From positions 2,480,001 to 2,544,000 of the forward strand of contig JAKSGN010000005.1 of assembly GCA_024180945.1 (NCBI GenBank): a stretch of 64,000 bases of DNA, written 5' to 3'. A program made the translations under genes and the position numbers. Each line of letters opens with the position of its first letter. The first letter of the stretch is position 1. Below the pieces are notes generated by a model that saw only the letters and a list, made by a program, of their open reading frames with translations, ran no database searches and was not told the DNA's origin. Positions 10,430 through 24,065 of the stretch are shown piece by piece. This DNA comes from Macrophomina tecta. Lineage: Eukaryota; Ascomycota; Dothideomycetes; Botryosphaeriales; Botryosphaeriaceae.

Positions 10430-13400
10430 TTAAAAAGCCGAGACGGCAATGGCGATAGCCTGGTCGTCACTGTGGCTAATGCTGACACTGACGGACTTGA
10501 CGCCAGCCTGCTTAGCGGCAGCTTCGGCATCACCGTGAAGCTGCAATAATAGTCAGTGAAGGGTTGCTTCCAGGCTGTTTGAGTGGGAACTTACGGTAAC
10601 AACGGGCGCACCGTTCTCATCATTGAGGACCTCAATGTCCTTCAGAGGTGCACCGGCACCCTTACCAGAAACACCCAAAGACTTGAAAACGGCCTCCTTA
10701 GCGGACCAGCGGCCGGCGAAGCTCGCGTGCGGGTTGGGAGCCGCCTTGCAGTAAGCCTGCTCCTTCTCCGTGAAGTTCCGCTCAAGGAAGGTGTCGTTGT
10801 CGATAGGGATGGCGGAGATGTTTTCGACGTCAACGCCCACCTTGGAGTTCTCGCTAGCGGTGGCCTTGGCGAGAGACTCAACCATCTGGCGCGTCTGCTC
10901 AGACTTCGCCTTCTCAACAGGGCTTTGAGCCGGGAGCCTGGCAGGGTAGGCCCAGTTGGACGTCTTCTTGTCGACGGTGACGCGAGCCGAAGGATTGAGG
11001 AAGACCTCGCTCTGTTGAGCCTCCTCGTACGGTCCCTTGCTCTTAGCCCGGAACATAGTGTTGTTGAGGAGACCGTCGTGGAAGTAGCGATAGGCCTTCT
11101 TCTGGCGGGACTCAACGCGGGTCTTGTAGCTGGCGTACTCGGTGTGCTCGAGGGTGGCAAAAAGGTACTTGGGGTGGAGAACGATGGCCTGAGCACCCTT
11201 TTGACCGAAACCGAAAGAAGTGACAGACACCGCCTTGACACCATCCGTCTGAATAGAACGGCTGGGGTAGACCATGTAATCGAACTTCTCGAGAACCTTG
11301 TCGACATTGTCGGCATTGCGGTTGCCGGGCACGAGACCGGAGTTGAGAACCTGCAGAGCGCCGTTCACCATCCAAGCACCAGCAGCACCCTTGGGGTGAC
11401 CAGTTAGGTACTTCTGGAAGATACCGAGGATGGCATTGCCCTTCTTGCGGCCCAGGTGCTTCATCTGCTGGCAGAGCACATCGGACTCGTTCTTGTCGTT
11501 GGCGACAGTGGAGGTACCGTGACAGGAGGCAACATCCAGGTCGTCGATAGTAAGGCCCCAAGTTGCGAGAGCGCCACGTATGGGGGCAATCCTGGGGTCT
11601 TGCTTCCAGAAGTTGTTGCCCAAGCTGAACAGGGCGGCCTTCTCCTGGCGTTTGGCCTCACGCTCGATGTGAGCGGCACGGTCAGCCATATACTCGGATT
11701 CGCTGAAGTTGGGATCCTGAGACTTCATGGCGGCAACCTCCTCCTGCAAGTACAGCAGCTCGGACTCCTGCCACTGCTTGATCTGACGACGGCGGAGATC
11801 CAGCTGGCGCTTCCTGTACTTGATGTCCAGCAGAGGAGATGGGAACTTGGAGATTTCCTCACGAGCAGTAGTGAGGACACCCTGGCCGGGAGCAGGGACC
11901 GAGCGACCAATCTTGTCGGTGGCAGTAGCAGTGAAGCCAAGGATACCGTAAATCGGAACACCCATGTCAAGAGCGAGACGAGCGTCCATGATAACTTGGA
12001 TGCCGCAACCCTGGGATTCCATGAAACCATTCCGGGTAGTGGTGGTGGGACGCGACATCTCCTTGGGAGTACGGCCGTGGGCAAACTCATCCTCAGCATT
12101 GCTAGTGGCCTTCATGTTGGCGAACTCGTACGAGCCCTCCTCCTGGAAGTCATCGAAACCACCAACAAGGCAGATCCTAGCCTTGCCCTCGAGAATGGTC
12201 TCGTAACCAATGTCGACGGATTCAACAGCAGTAGCGCAAGCACCGGAAGGAGACTTGATGGGGCCAGTGGACGAAAGTAGCAACATGTTGACCCAAGCGC
12301 TCATGGTGTTGATGAATGACTCCTGGAGGATATCCTTCTGGAGCGGCTTGTCGAGGTAGCGATCCTTGTACATACCTCTAAGAGCGCCGGAACCACCGAT
12401 ACCGGAACCAGTACAGTTACCGACCTCAGAGATGTGGACATACTTGTAGAACTCGTACGGATCGGTGATACCGGCCGATAAGAGAGCCTCGGAAACAGAC
12501 ACCAAGACGAACAGGGTGACGGTGTCAACCTGCTCAATGATGTCCTCCGGCACACCGTATCTGCGAGCATCCCAGCCAGTGGGAACCTGGCCAGCAACAA
12601 GACGGTCGAAGCGCAGAGCCTTAGGAATCAGGAGAGTGGCACCCTTCCTCAAGCGAACGGTGTAGTCGCCAGAGTCCGGAATTTCGAAGATCTCCACCTT
12701 GTCGCCGTGCTCGCGCTTGAACTCCTCGGCAGTCTCCTTGGAGGCCTCAAAAGGCTCTAAATCCTCCTCAATCTGGACCTCCTGGAGGAGCTGCTTCTTG
12801 TTGGGGTCATACCCGCCGAAGAGCTCGGGCTCGATGAGACGGATACCGGAATGCTCGAGAATAAACTTCTCGTACTTGGCCTTGATGTCCTTGTCATCGA
12901 CAGGCTCACCAGACTTGGCATCGACCCAACCAGAGTAGCTCTTGCCCTTGATAGGACCATTGTGGTTCTTGATGAGGCCCATGATCCAGGCCATCTCGAC
13001 GCAACCCTCGAGAGAGAACTCGCCATAAGCCTCCATCTCCCAGCGAGTGCGGGCGTTGCCCCAAGGACCGACTTCGGCAAAACCAGTGACAACGACGACC
13101 TTCTCCAGGTCGACCATACCCTTGAGGTTCTCGTTGAGAGGCTTGACCTCCGTCTCCCAATCAGGAACCTTGGGGAAGTCGAACTTCAAGTTAGCACGAG
13201 GTTGGACAGTGACCTTCTTGTACAGAGCCTCGCTCTTCTCGCCGTTGACGATCTTGTTCTCGGCAGAGGTCTCCTTGGTGACGGCCTTGCGGATCTCGCT
13301 GGTCTCCATGAGCTCCTTGCGGAGATCGGTCATGAGATCCTTGAGGTTAGGCAGGTACTGGAAGCCGCCGTTAAGATCGGCCCAAACAGGCTCGATCTGG

Positions 13401-16136
13401 CAGAGATTGACAATCGAGGGGGCCATGAGACCGAGGAGATTGAAGGCCATCTCCTGCTGAGAGAAGGTGCGGACACCGTACTTCTCAATACCCTCAGCGA
13501 CAATGTTGTTGCCTCCCATGAGACCAGTACCACGAGTCCAACCGATGACAGCACCGCAGATAGTGAGGTAGTTACCCCAGCTTTCAGAGTGCCACCTGTT
13601 GAAGAGAGTCTCAAGAGCAATCTTGGACTCGGAGTACAGACCGTCATTGCCGAAGGTACCGTGATTGGGAGAAAGAGGAAGGATGACCTGAGCGGGACGA
13701 GTCTCAAATGCGTTGGCTTGTTTCTGCTGCTTGACGCAACCCAAGAGGCGAAGGAGGTTGGTCAGCATGATGCGGTGAGCGAGCTCGGACTTGGAGTCAA
13801 TTCCATCGATCTCGCGACCGTTCTCAGAGATGGCCGCAAAGGGAACGACGTAGTCAAGGTCCCAGCCAAGACCGTTCTTGGTATCGTAGATGTAGTTGAC
13901 AAGGGCATCAACATCCTGCTTGCTACCCTGGTTGAAGGGGACAACGATGAGCTGAGAACCACGGGCACCGTGGCGGGAATAGATGGACTGGTAGTACTCG
14001 TTGACCTCGCGGGAGAAGCGGCTAGTCGTGACGACAACCTTGGCACCACCGGAGATCAAGCCCTGGAGAACCTCAGCACCGATGGAACCGGCACCAGCAC
14101 CCGTCATCAGAACGTTCTTGCCCTGGAAAGTAACGCCGTCGCGGGCAGCGCGCTCCAAACCGTCGAGGTAAATGCCAGTAAGCTTCTTGCTGTACTCCCA
14201 ACCATGCTCGTCCTTACGCTTGAGATGCAAGAAGGGAATGGTCTCAACCTTGCCCTGCTTGTTGGTGCCGTTGATGCGGCCGTTACGGCCCTTGCGCCGG
14301 CCGTTGGCGCTCTTGCCGTTCTCAGCAGGAATGATCTGACCCTCGTTCATGGACAGAGAGCGAATGACGTCGGCGTAGAGGCTCTTGATCTGCAGCTGAG
14401 AAGACTTGGAAAGCTTGTGCTGCTGGCGGATGAGCTTGTAGATCCGCTGGAGATCGTTCTGGACCTTGGTGCGGTTGCCGTACTCTGAGAGCTTGCCGCC
14501 CTCAGCCATCTCCTTGACGTAGTGCTCGAGCTTGCGCACACTGGCTCTAGGAACTTCAGCGTAGTTCATGTTGCCACGAGCATCAATGTTGAGCGAGGGA
14601 GCAGTGGGCATGGCGACATCCTTGTAGACGGGAGCGGTATTGAGGACGTCCTGGCAGTTTTCAATGAGCTGCTGACCCAGTTGTTTGGCAAGCTCGTAGG
14701 TCTCGCCGCGCTCTGTCGGGCAGTGGTCAATGTGATACTGCATGAATTCGAGGAGAGTCGGGTTCGAGCGGTTCATGATGTTGATGCACTGGCTGACGAT
14801 TTCACGGTCAACAGCCTTCAGGCGACCGAAAATGATATCATAGTACATGGTGAGCGCGTCCTGGCGAGCCCAGTTCCACGAGGAATCGTAAACACGGGCT
14901 TTGAGGGGAGTAAATTGGGGCTCAATACCGGCGGCGTAGAAATCGCCGTGCTCGGCAGACCAGAGATCCAGCTGGGCCTGAAGAGCCTTGTTGGTCTCCT
15001 GCGAACCAACGAAAGCCTTGTCACCGGAGCGGAGGTCCATCTTCAAGTAGCGAGCAAAGAGTTCGAGCTGCTGCTTGAATAGCGCCCTCTGGTCCTTGGT
15101 GAGGGCGTCAATGGCAGCAGGGTCCATCATCATGCCGCCAGCCGCAGCACCAGCGTCGCCGCCAGCTGCAGGCGCGGACAGGTTGATACCGGCTGTGGCC
15201 GCGTACTTGTTAGAAATGTCGTCCAACCAGGCCTTGGCGTCCGCCTCAGAACCAAGACGCGAGGGCGGCTCCATAGTCAGACCGAGCAGCAGAACACCAT
15301 CCTGGCGTCCAGGTCCAAGACCCCACCTGGTCTCAAGGTGTTTCCTTGCGGTTGTGTTGTTGAAGCCACCGGGCATCTTGGAGGAAATCAGACGCGCGAT
15401 CAAGGAGGACGATTGCTTTCCGAGCTGGCCGTTGAAAGTGGCCTGCATCGACGCACCCAACTCGTCGAGCGGGGTGTCCTCGGGCTTCTCTGGGGTAGAG
15501 CCGAATTCCTTGCCCAAGTCTCCGAGGATTTCGTTCTGGAGGGTGGATTTGCCTAAAGTCCATGTCAGAATGAGGAATTTTCGTGGCGAGCGCAGATTTT
15601 CTCAAAGACTCACCTCCAACCAAATCCTTGATGGCCTTGCTCAAGGGAATGTCGGCGAGTGACTTCTTCAGCTTCTGGGCCACCAATGCGCGCAGAATGT
15701 CTGTTGCGGTGACGGGGGCGTCTGGAACAGCGGTGGCAGGGCCTGCGCTGGGCGGCGGTGCGGCAACCGGAGCAGCAGCCGCGGCAGCTGGGGCAGAAGC
15801 TGGCGCAGACGAAGATGCTGCCGCCGGAGCGGGGGTCTCGGGCTCTTCCTCAACGGGATCGACATCGTAATAGATGTCCTTCGCGTCCTTGTTGTAGCAC
15901 AGAATCTGGCGCTGGACGGAGCGCGCCGCATCGTGTGCTTCGTACTTGGAGGCCAGTGTCCGCTTGGCCATCACGCCGAGGGTGTCGGCGGGACCGACTT
16001 CGACAATGCGCTCGGTGGTCTTCTCGCCGAGGATGACATCCTGCGTCTCAATCCATCTCACGGGCGAGGCAAACTGGTATGCAAGCAGCTCAACGAGGAG
16101 CGTGTGGGAGAGCTCCTGCTCGATCTCGGGACGCAT
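10430..16136 (-). CDS. fas2: Fatty acid synthase subunit alpha
   Basis: This is the alpha chain of the cytosolic fungal type I fatty acid synthase (alpha6-beta6), carrying ACP, ketoacyl reductase, ketoacyl synthase and phosphopantetheinyl transferase activities. I join exons 16136-15614, 15552-10595 and 10540-10430, giving 1,863 residues, the usual size. The N-terminus ([20 protein letters not shown]) completes the malonyl/palmitoyl transferase fold of the beta chain. An Ala/Pro-rich linker leads to the ACP, where LVGGKST carries the phosphopantetheine Ser (about residue 177). The KR has [12 protein letters not shown] near 662. The KS has the catalytic Cys in GACATAVES (about 1280) and His motifs SCHGTST and LTGHPKG. 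The C-terminal PPT domain ([10 protein letters not shown]…[13 protein letters not shown]) ends in …IAIAVSAF. Intron 1 interrupts the ACP two codons before the modified Ser. The gene is divergent from fas1, so the shared spacer probably coordinates both subunits. Confidence 0.98.
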
Positions 16137-17264
16137 GATGGCGGTGTGGAGGGCGGAGGCGGATCGAGAAAATTTTGGGCGAGGAATTAAAGGCGTGGGT
16201 ATCTAGAGAGCGGGCACGGCAATGTCGGCGGGAGACAGGGCGTGAGGAGCCAATGGCGCGTGCGTGGGCGGGCGCGCGTCAAAAAGGCGGAGAGGAAGGG
16301 AAGGAAAAGTTGGACGGGTGCTCGGTGGGTGTAGAGGGCGGTCACCACCAAGGCTTGCGGAGTTGTGGGAAGAGGGAGGGACGAAGGGCGGGTGGCAGGC
16401 GAGGGAACTGCAGGCTTTCAAGGCCGGGTGGGCGGTTGTTGGTATCAGCGGCTCTGGCGCGAACTTGAGCCCCGGGTGTTGAGGGTCTGCGGACGATGTT
16501 GAAGCTTTGGCTCCCCGGCAGGCCCAACGAAAATCGGCTAGTGTTGACGTGAATGAAGCACCTCCGCACACCCATTGACCGCCCACCGCCCACCCAACCT
16601 GGCGCCAGCAGCCGCTCGCAGCGAACGAGAGGCGTGCAATTTTCGCAGCGCGCGACTCCGACCGGCCCCGAGCTTGGGCGGCGGGCTGCAGGTGAGGCTC
16701 CATCCGCCCGGGCAGGCCCCGCGGTTGGCCGGGGGTGGCCTGCGCCAGCGTTAGACCTGCATAGCGGACGTCCCAACCGAATCCACCCCTGCACAGACGC
16801 GCTCAACTGAAAGCTGCCGCTGCAAGCCCGCCGAGCGCATGCTCCAGAGAGAAAAAAGAGTTGCTGTCCGTCCACGTCCCGACCACTCAACTCTTCCTCT
16901 TCCACGCCCTATCTCCCCCTCTCTCTCTTCTTCTTGCGTCCATCTTCCCCTCCTCCAGCCGTTAGATTTCCCCAGACACTCGGGGACGTGATACCCACCG
17001 ACAAGGGAGCTGCCTGCGCAGTACAGACGAATTCCCTTGCGCCGCCGTTGAGCTTGGTCCCTGCTGCCTCAGTGCCTCTGGTAAGCCTCCGTGCCTGCTC
17101 TTGCGCGCCGCATTGGCGCGCTGAGGAGCTGTTGTTGCCACCTTTCACGCAGTCTTACTTTCTGCGGGCGGTGTCGGGCCGGGAGCTTCGTGCGCGTCAG
17201 TACTGACAGCAATCCAGCACCACCTCATTCTGCAAGCCCACCTCCACATCCTTCACCTGCAACC
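16137..17264. promoter_or_regulatory. Shared divergent promoter region of FAS2 and FAS1
   Basis: A 1,128-bp spacer separates the two FAS start codons, which point away from each other. It must hold both promoters and 5' leaders. A pyrimidine-rich tract (16880-16960) lies toward fas1. I see no TATA box and did not identify a specific activator site. The divergent placement fits the need for equal amounts of both subunits. Confidence 0.7.
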
Positions 17265-20200
17265 ATGTACGGCTCTGGTCCGCAGACTGGCGTCTCCACG
17301 CCCCGCTCTCAGGCGCACCTCCGCCCTCTCATCCTCTCCCACGGCTCGCTCGAGCATACCTTCCTCATCCCGACCGCCCTCCACTTTAATGCTTCACAAC
17401 TCAAGGACACCTTCCTCTCCACCCTTCCCGAGCCGACAGAAGACCGTGCTCAGGATGACGAGCCGTCGTCGGAGTGCGAACTGGTCGCCAGATATTTGGG
17501 CTTCATTGCCAGGGAAGTCGAGGAGGGCGACGACCCGGGCTCGTTTGAGGAGGTCCTCAAACTCGTGCTGAACGAGTTCGAGAGGGCATTTTTGCAGGGC
17601 AACGAAGTCCATGCTATCGCTGCTCACCTGCCCGGTATTGAGGCAAAGAAGCTTACCGTTGTGAGCGCATACTATGGCGCTCGTGCTGCTGTCGACCGGC
17701 CGATCAAGCACCACGACTCGGCGCTTTTCCGGGAGGCCGCGGACGGAAATGCCCACATTTACCCTGTCTTCGGTGGTCAGGGTAACATTGAGGAGTACTT
17801 TGAGGAGCTCCGCGAAGTCTACACCACCTACCCGGCTTTCGTTGAGGACTTCGTCAACGCCGCCGCCGCCCATCTCCAGACGCTGTCCCGCGACGAGCGC
17901 GTCGCGAAGCAATACGCCAAGGGCCTGGATGTCCTGCGGTGGCTTAACAACAAGGAATCTCAGCCTGACACCGATTACCTGGTCTCCGCGCCTGTTAGCT
18001 TGCCGCTCATCGGTCTGACCCAGCTCGCACACTACGTTGTCACCTGCCGGGTGCTGGGAAGCCACCCTGGCCACCTCCGGAGCTACTTCAGCGGCACCAC
18101 CGGCCACTCACAGGGCGTGGTGACCGCTGCTGCCATTTCCGCATCGAAGAGCTGGGAAACTTTCGACAAGGCCTCGCGGGATGCACTCACCATCCTTTTC
18201 TGGATTGGTTCGCGTAGCCAGCAGGCCTACCCGCGCACTTCCCTAGCCCCCAATGTCCTGCAGGATTCGATTGACAATGGCGAAGGCACTCCCACGCCTA
18301 TGCTTTCAATCCGTGATCTCCCCAGGAAGGCCGTCGAGGAGCACATCGCAACGACAAACGAGCACTTGCCCAAGGATCAGCACATTGCCATCTCGCTGGT
18401 CAACAGCGCCCGCAACTTCGTCGTCACCGGCCCCCCAATTTCTCTGTACGGTCTGAACCTGCGCCTGAGGAAGGTGAAGGCTCCTACTGGTCTTGACCAG
18501 AACAGGATCCCCTTCACGGAGCGCAAAATTCGCTTCGTCAACCGTTTCCTGCCCATCACTGCGCCTTTCCACAGCCCGTACTTGGCCGAGGCGACCAAGT
18601 TCCTGGACGAGGACCTTAAGGACATCGTCATTCCCAGCGAAAACCTTGGAATCCCCATGTTCCACACTGCCACCGGCAAGGACATCCGTGAGGACAAGGA
18701 GGCCAACATCGTGCCTGCCCTCGTGAGGATGATCACTCAGGACCCTGTCAACTGGGAGCAGGCTACCGTCTTCCCGAATGCCACTCACATCCTTGACTTC
18801 GGTCCCGGTGGCATCTCAGGTCTTGGTGTCCTTACCAACCGCAACAAGGAAGGCACTGGAGTCCGCGTCATTCTTGCGGGCACCATGGACTCCACGAACA
18901 GCGAGGTCGGCTACAAGCCCGAGCTGTTCGATCGCGATTCTGAGCACGCCGTCAAGTATGCTGTGGACTGGGTGAAGGAGCACGGCCCCAAGCTAGTGAA
19001 GACTTCCGCTGGTCAGACCTTCGTCGATACGAAGATGAGCAGGCTTATCGGTCTTCCTCCGGTGATGGTTGCGGGTATGACTCCCTGCACCGTTCCCTGG
19101 AAGTTCGTTGCCGATACTATGAATGCCGGTTTCCACATTGAACTTGGTGGCGGTGGTTACTTCATGGATTCCATGATGACCGACGCCATTAAGAAAATCG
19201 AGCAGGCCATCCCTCCTGGACGTGGTATCAACATTAACGTGCTCTATGTCAACCCGCGTGCCTTGAGCTGGCAAATTCCCATGGTTGCCAGGCTTCGTTC
19301 TGAGGGTGTCCCGATCGAGGGTCTGACCATTGGTGCCGGCGTCCCCTCGATCGAAGTTGCGACCGAGTACATCGAGACGCTTGGTCTGAAGCACATCAGC
19401 TTCAAGCCCGGTTCTATGGATGCCATCCAGCAAGTGATCAACATCGCCAAGGCTCACCCGACTTTCCCTGTCATGCTGCAGTGGACTGGTGGTCGTGGTG
19501 GTGGTCACCACTCTTTCGAGGACTTTCATCAGCCGATCCTTCAGATGTACGGCCGTATCCGCAAGTGCGACAACATCATTCTTGTCGCCGGTAGCGGTTT
19601 CGGTTCTGCTGAGGATACTTACCCCTATCTCACTGGTGTTTGGTCCACCAAGTTTGGTTTCCCGCCCATGCCTTTCGATGGTTGCCTGTTCGGAAGTCGT
19701 ATCATGGTTGCCAAGGAAGCCTTCACCTCCCCGGCGGCCAAGCAGGCCATCGTGGATGCGCCCGGTGTCGATGACAGCGAGTGGGAGAAGACTTACAAGG
19801 GCCCTACTGGTGGTGTCATCACCGTTCGCTCTGAGATGGGTGAGCCTATCCACAAGCTCGCCACCCGCGGTGTCTTGTTCTGGGCCGAGATGGACCAGAA
19901 GATCTTCTCTCTCGACAAGGCTAAGCGTCTTGTGGAGCTCAAGAAGATGCGTGACTATATCATCAAGAAGCTCAATGACGACTTCCAGAAGCCTTGGTTC
20001 GGCAAGAACTCCGCTGGTGAAGCGGTCGATCTTGAGGACATGACCTATGGCGAAGTTGTTCGTCGTATGATTGAACTCATGTACGTGAAGCACCAGTCCC
20101 GCTGGATCGACGTCACGCTCCGCAACTTCACTGGCGACTTCATCCGCCGCGTCGAAGAGCGTTTCACAACCAGCTCTGGCAAACCGTCGTTGGTCCAGAA

Positions 20201-23200
20201 CTTCACGGAGCTCGAGAAGCCTTTTGAGTTTGTCGAGAAGCTCTTCAAGGAATATCCCGAGGCCGATAAACAGCTCATCAACGCTCAGGATGTGCAGCAC
20301 TTCCTGATGCTCACCATGAGGGTGATACAGAAGCCTGTCCCCTTTGTTCCTGCTCTTGATGAGAACTTCGAGTTCTACTTCAAGAAAGACTCGCTCTGGC
20401 AATCTGAGGACCTCGATGCTGTCGTTGACCAGGACGTGGGCAGAGTCTGTATCCTTCAGGGCCCAATGGCTGCCAGGTTCTCGACCAAGGTGGACGAGCC
20501 CGTTAAGGAAATTCTTGGCGGTATCCACGAGGGTCACATTAAGCACCTGACCCAGGACCTGTACGGCGGTGATGAGTCTAAGATCCCTGTCGTCGAATAT
20601 TTCGGTTCCAAGCTTCTTGGTGCCCACGATGATGTGGCCGAGGTCGAGGGTCTCACCGTTTCTGAGGTCCCTGATAAGACTATCTACAGGCTTTCCTCTG
20701 CCCCCAACGCCACCCTACCTGACATCACTTCGTGGATGCAGCTGCTGGCTGGCAAGACTTACTCTTGGAGACATGCATTCTTCACGGCGGATGTCTTCGT
20801 CCAGGGCCAGAGGTTCCAGTCCAACCCCATGCAGAGGATCTTTGCGCCAACGCTTGGTATGATGGTCGAGATTGCTCACCCCAACGACCCTGCCAAGACC
20901 GTCATCACCATGAGGGAGCCCTCCCATGGTGGTAAGCACATTAAGACCGTTGAGATCAGCCTGCAGGGCAAGAACGAAGTTCTGGTTAACATGATCGAGG
21001 AGCGCTCTGCCCTGCGCAAGCCGACTGCTTTGCCTCTCAAGTTCACTTACCACCCCGACTGTGGCTACGCCCCTATCCGCGAGGTTATGGAGGACCGCAA
21101 CGACAGAATCAAGGAGTTTTACTACAAGCTGTGGTTCGGCGACGAGCAGTGCCCCTTCGACGCTTCTGTCACCTCCACCTTCGAGGGTGGTCGTGCTACC
21201 ATTACTGGCGAGGCGATCAACGACTTCGTCCACGCTGTTGGCAACACTGGCGAAGCTTTCGTTGACCGTCCCGGTAAGGAGGTCTTCGCTCCTATGGACT
21301 TTGCTATCGTCGTTGGCTGGAAGGCTATTACCAAGCCCATTTTCCCTCGTGCTATCGACGGCGACCTTCTCAAGCTAGTTCACTTGTCCAACGAGTTCCG
21401 CATGGTCCCAGGTGCTCAACCTCTCAAGAAGGGTGATGTTCTCGACACCACCGCTCAGGTCAACGCTGTCATCAACCAGGATTCTGGTAAGATGGTGGAG
21501 GTCTGCGGTACCATCACCCGCGATGGCAAGCCTGTCATGGAGGTGACCAGCCAGTTCTTGTACCGCGGTGCTTACACCGACTACGAGAACGCCTTCCAGC
21601 GCAAGTCCGAGACTCCTTTCAACCTGCACTTGGCCACCACCAAGGATGTCGCTGTCCTGCGATCCAAGGAGTGGTTCAAGCTTGAGGACGGAGACATCGA
21701 TCTTCTGAACAAGACCTTGACTTTCAAGCTACAGACTCTCACCCGCTACAAGAACAAGTCTGTTTTCAGCTCGGTCGAGACCGTCGGCGAAGTCCTCCTT
21801 GAGCTGCCTACCAAGGAAATCGTCCAGATTGCTTCGGTGGAGTACGAGGCTGGTACTTCCCATGGCAACCCAGTCGTTGACTACCTCGAGCGCAACGGCA
21901 CTAAAGTTGATCAGCCTGTTCTCTTCGAGAACCCTATCCCCCTCCACGGCAAGAGCCCTCTTACGCTCAAGGCGCCGGCTTCCAACGAGACCTACGCCCG
22001 CGTGTCCGGCGACTACAACCCCATCCACGTGTCGAGGGTGTTCTCCAAATTTGCCAACCTGCCCGGCACTATCACCCACGGCATGTACTCGAGCGCTGCT
22101 GTCCGCAGCCTTGTTGAGACTTGGGCCGCTGAGAACAACATTGGTCGCATCCGCAGCTTCCACGCTGACCTTGTCGGCATGGTTCTGCCCGATGATGAGA
22201 TCGACGTGAAGTTGCAGCACGTTGGCATGATCTCGGGTCGCAAGATCATCAAGATCGAAGCTTCCAACAAGGAAACTGAGGAGAAGGTTCTTCTCGGCGA
22301 AGCCGAGGTTGAGCAGCCTACCTCTGCCTACGTCTTCACCGGCCAGGGCTCGCAGGAGCAGGGTATGGGTATGGACCTGTACAACAGCAGCCCTGTTGCC
22401 AAGGAAGTCTGGGACCGGGCCGACAAGCATTTCTTGGACAACTATGGCTTTGCCATTACTCACATTGTCAAGAACAACCCCAAGGAGCTCACCGTTCACT
22501 TCGGTGGCCCTCGCGGCAAGGCCATCCGCCAGAACTACATGTCCATGACTTTCGAGACTGTAGCTGCTGATGGCACGGTCAAGTCCGAGAGGATCTTCAA
22601 GGAGATTGATGAGGAAACGACCTCGTACACTTACCGCTCTCCCAGCGGTCTGCTTTCCGCTACCCAGTTCACGCAGCCCGCTCTTACTCTGATGGAGAAG
22701 GCTGCCTTCGAGGATATGAGAGCCAAGGGCCTCGTCCAGAGCGACAGCAGCTTTGCTGGCCACTCCCTCGGCGAGTACGCTGCGCTGGCTGCCCTTGCAG
22801 AGGTCATGCCCATCGAGAGCTTGGTCTCTGTCGTGTTCTACCGTGGTCTCACTATGCAGGTTGCGGTCGAGCGTGACGAGGCTGGACGCTCCAACTACTC
22901 CATGTGCGCTGTCAACCCCAGCAGGATCTCCAAGACCTTCAACGAGCAGGCTCTGCAGTACGTTGTCGAGAACATTGCCGAGCAGACTGGATGGCTCCTC
23001 GAGATTGTCAACTACAACATTGCCAACATGCAGTACGTTGCTGCTGGCGACCTGAGGGCGCTTGACTGCCTTACCAACGTCACCAACTACCTCAAGGCGC
23101 AGAAGATCGATATTCAGCAGCTCATGCAGACCATGTCGCTTGAAGACGTCAAGGCTCACCTGGTTGAGATCATCAAGGAATGCGCCAAGCAGACGGAGGC

Positions 23201-23525
23201 TAAGCCGAAGCCTCTTGATCTGCAGCGTGGATTCGCGACCATTCCACTCAAGGGCATCGACGTGCCCTTCCACAGCACCTTCCTGCGGTCTGGCGTCAAG
23301 CCGTTCCGTTCCTTCTTGCTCAAGAAGATTCATAAGACGTCGATCGACCCCAGCAAGCTGATTGGCAAGTACATCCCCAACGTGACTGCTCGTCCCTTCG
23401 AGATCACCAAGGAGTACTTCGAGGATGTTTACCGCCTGACCAACTCGCCCAAGATCGGCAACATTCTCGCCAACTGGGACAAGTACGAGGAGAAGCCACA
23501 GGAGGCGGCGGCTGCGACGGCTTAG
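17265..23525 (+). CDS. fas1: Fatty acid synthase subunit beta
   Basis: This is the beta chain of type I fungal fatty acid synthase, with acetyl transferase, enoyl reductase, dehydratase and malonyl/palmitoyl transferase activities. It is a single uninterrupted exon of 2,086 codons from the ATG at 17265 (ACCATGTACGG context). The open frame continues upstream, but the leader there is compositionally unlike FAS, so I place the start here. The acetyl transferase nucleophile is in GTTGHSQG (Ser near 282). The flavin-dependent enoyl reductase has VMVAGMTPC (about 605). The hot-dog dehydratase has GDYNPIHVS (His near 1588) and [11 protein letters not shown]. The malonyl/palmitoyl transferase has [12 protein letters not shown] (Ser near 1834). 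Length and domain order are normal. No break is seen, and codon use strongly favours C/G at third positions, as expected of a highly expressed gene. Confidence 0.98.
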   Translation: MYGSGPQTGVSTPRSQAHLRPLILSHGSLEHTFLIPTALHFNASQLKDTFLSTLPEPTEDRAQDDEPSSECELVARYLGFIAREVEEGDDPGSFEEVLKLVLNEFERAFLQGNEVHAIAAHLPGIEAKKLTVVSAYYGARAAVDRPIKHHDSALFREAADGNAHIYPVFGGQGNIEEYFEELREVYTTYPAFVEDFVNAAAAHLQTLSRDERVAKQYAKGLDVLRWLNNKESQPDTDYLVSAPVSLPLIGLTQLAHYVVTCRVLGSHPGHLRSYFSGTTGHSQGVVTAAAISASKSWETFDKASRDALTILFWIGSRSQQAYPRTSLAPNVLQDSIDNGEGTPTPMLSIRDLPRKAVEEHIATTNEHLPKDQHIAISLVNSARNFVVTGPPISLYGLNLRLRKVKAPTGLDQNRIPFTERKIRFVNRFLPITAPFHSPYLAEATKFLDEDLKDIVIPSENLGIPMFHTATGKDIREDKEANIVPALVRMITQDPVNWEQATVFPNATHILDFGPGGISGLGVLTNRNKEGTGVRVILAGTMDSTNSEVGYKPELFDRDSEHAVKYAVDWVKEHGPKLVKTSAGQTFVDTKMSRLIGLPPVMVAGMTPCTVPWKFVADTMNAGFHIELGGGGYFMDSMMTDAIKKIEQAIPPGRGININVLYVNPRALSWQIPMVARLRSEGVPIEGLTIGAGVPSIEVATEYIETLGLKHISFKPGSMDAIQQVINIAKAHPTFPVMLQWTGGRGGGHHSFEDFHQPILQMYGRIRKCDNIILVAGSGFGSAEDTYPYLTGVWSTKFGFPPMPFDGCLFGSRIMVAKEAFTSPAAKQAIVDAPGVDDSEWEKTYKGPTGGVITVRSEMGEPIHKLATRGVLFWAEMDQKIFSLDKAKRLVELKKMRDYIIKKLNDDFQKPWFGKNSAGEAVDLEDMTYGEVVRRMIELMYVKHQSRWIDVTLRNFTGDFIRRVEERFTTSSGKPSLVQNFTELEKPFEFVEKLFKEYPEADKQLINAQDVQHFLMLTMRVIQKPVPFVPALDENFEFYFKKDSLWQSEDLDAVVDQDVGRVCILQGPMAARFSTKVDEPVKEILGGIHEGHIKHLTQDLYGGDESKIPVVEYFGSKLLGAHDDVAEVEGLTVSEVPDKTIYRLSSAPNATLPDITSWMQLLAGKTYSWRHAFFTADVFVQGQRFQSNPMQRIFAPTLGMMVEIAHPNDPAKTVITMREPSHGGKHIKTVEISLQGKNEVLVNMIEERSALRKPTALPLKFTYHPDCGYAPIREVMEDRNDRIKEFYYKLWFGDEQCPFDASVTSTFEGGRATITGEAINDFVHAVGNTGEAFVDRPGKEVFAPMDFAIVVGWKAITKPIFPRAIDGDLLKLVHLSNEFRMVPGAQPLKKGDVLDTTAQVNAVINQDSGKMVEVCGTITRDGKPVMEVTSQFLYRGAYTDYENAFQRKSETPFNLHLATTKDVAVLRSKEWFKLEDGDIDLLNKTLTFKLQTLTRYKNKSVFSSVETVGEVLLELPTKEIVQIASVEYEAGTSHGNPVVDYLERNGTKVDQPVLFENPIPLHGKSPLTLKAPASNETYARVSGDYNPIHVSRVFSKFANLPGTITHGMYSSAAVRSLVETWAAENNIGRIRSFHADLVGMVLPDDEIDVKLQHVGMISGRKIIKIEASNKETEEKVLLGEAEVEQPTSAYVFTGQGSQEQGMGMDLYNSSPVAKEVWDRADKHFLDNYGFAITHIVKNNPKELTVHFGGPRGKAIRQNYMSMTFETVAADGTVKSERIFKEIDEETTSYTYRSPSGLLSATQFTQPALTLMEKAAFEDMRAKGLVQSDSSFAGHSLGEYAALAALAEVMPIESLVSVVFYRGLTMQVAVERDEAGRSNYSMCAVNPSRISKTFNEQALQYVVENIAEQTGWLLEIVNYNIANMQYVAAGDLRALDCLTNVTNYLKAQKIDIQQLMQTMSLEDVKAHLVEIIKECAKQTEAKPKPLDLQRGFATIPLKGIDVPFHSTFLRSGVKPFRSFLLKKIHKTSIDPSKLIGKYIPNVTARPFEITKEYFEDVYRLTNSPKIGNILANWDKYEEKPQEAAAATA

Positions 23526-24065
23526 GCGTCGTAGGGTGACTGAAGAAGATGGAGAGCAGAAAATGCGGGGAACTGCGATACATTCGGTAATGATTCATGT
23601 AACTTGGCGTTCTGGATGGGGGTTTGCAAAGAGGATTGTAGATTTTTCTAGCTCATGTATATCCATGGCGGCTTCTGTATGGGTTTGCTTCTATGGGCGA
23701 TGCTTTGTGCGTAGACTTTCCAATTGAAGACTTCAGAAATGTGTTGGAGGGGCCATGTGATTTGAGAAACATGCCTTGCATTGCCGTGACGTCGCGTAGC
23801 GTACACGTGCAGAGGTGCACCGATGGCCGTTGTTGGAGGTGCCGTCCGCTCTTGGCTGGTCCCGCACGTGACCGCGTAGATTCACGGTGAGGTGAGAGGG
23901 CCGCGGAATTAAGGTGGCCTCTGCCGGAGTTCGGCCGGAGTTGTGTAAACATCCCAGCGGGCGACTGTCAGCGCTGCGCATGCGGTGCCCTGCGAATAAT
24001 CCAACGGAACAGCAGCTTCACCCGGACAACCGCCGCCGCCGCCGCACCACCTGCGCGCCGTCATC
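23526..24065. other. Intergenic, FAS1 terminator and BRR6 promoter
   Basis: This 540-bp spacer lies between two plus-strand genes. It carries two CACGTG hexamers (near 23806 and 23866) in the half nearer the Brr6-like start. No ORF is supported. Confidence 0.45.

Noticed and set aside
12851..14488. 545-codon plus-strand ORF
   Set aside because: It is an antisense shadow of the FAS2 exon; its Leu/Val/Asp-rich sequence reflects codon bias on the other strand and has no domain.
18993..20627. 544-codon minus-strand ORF (also 21729-23333, 534 codons)
   Set aside because: Both are antisense to the FAS1 coding exon, with the same composition artefact as above.
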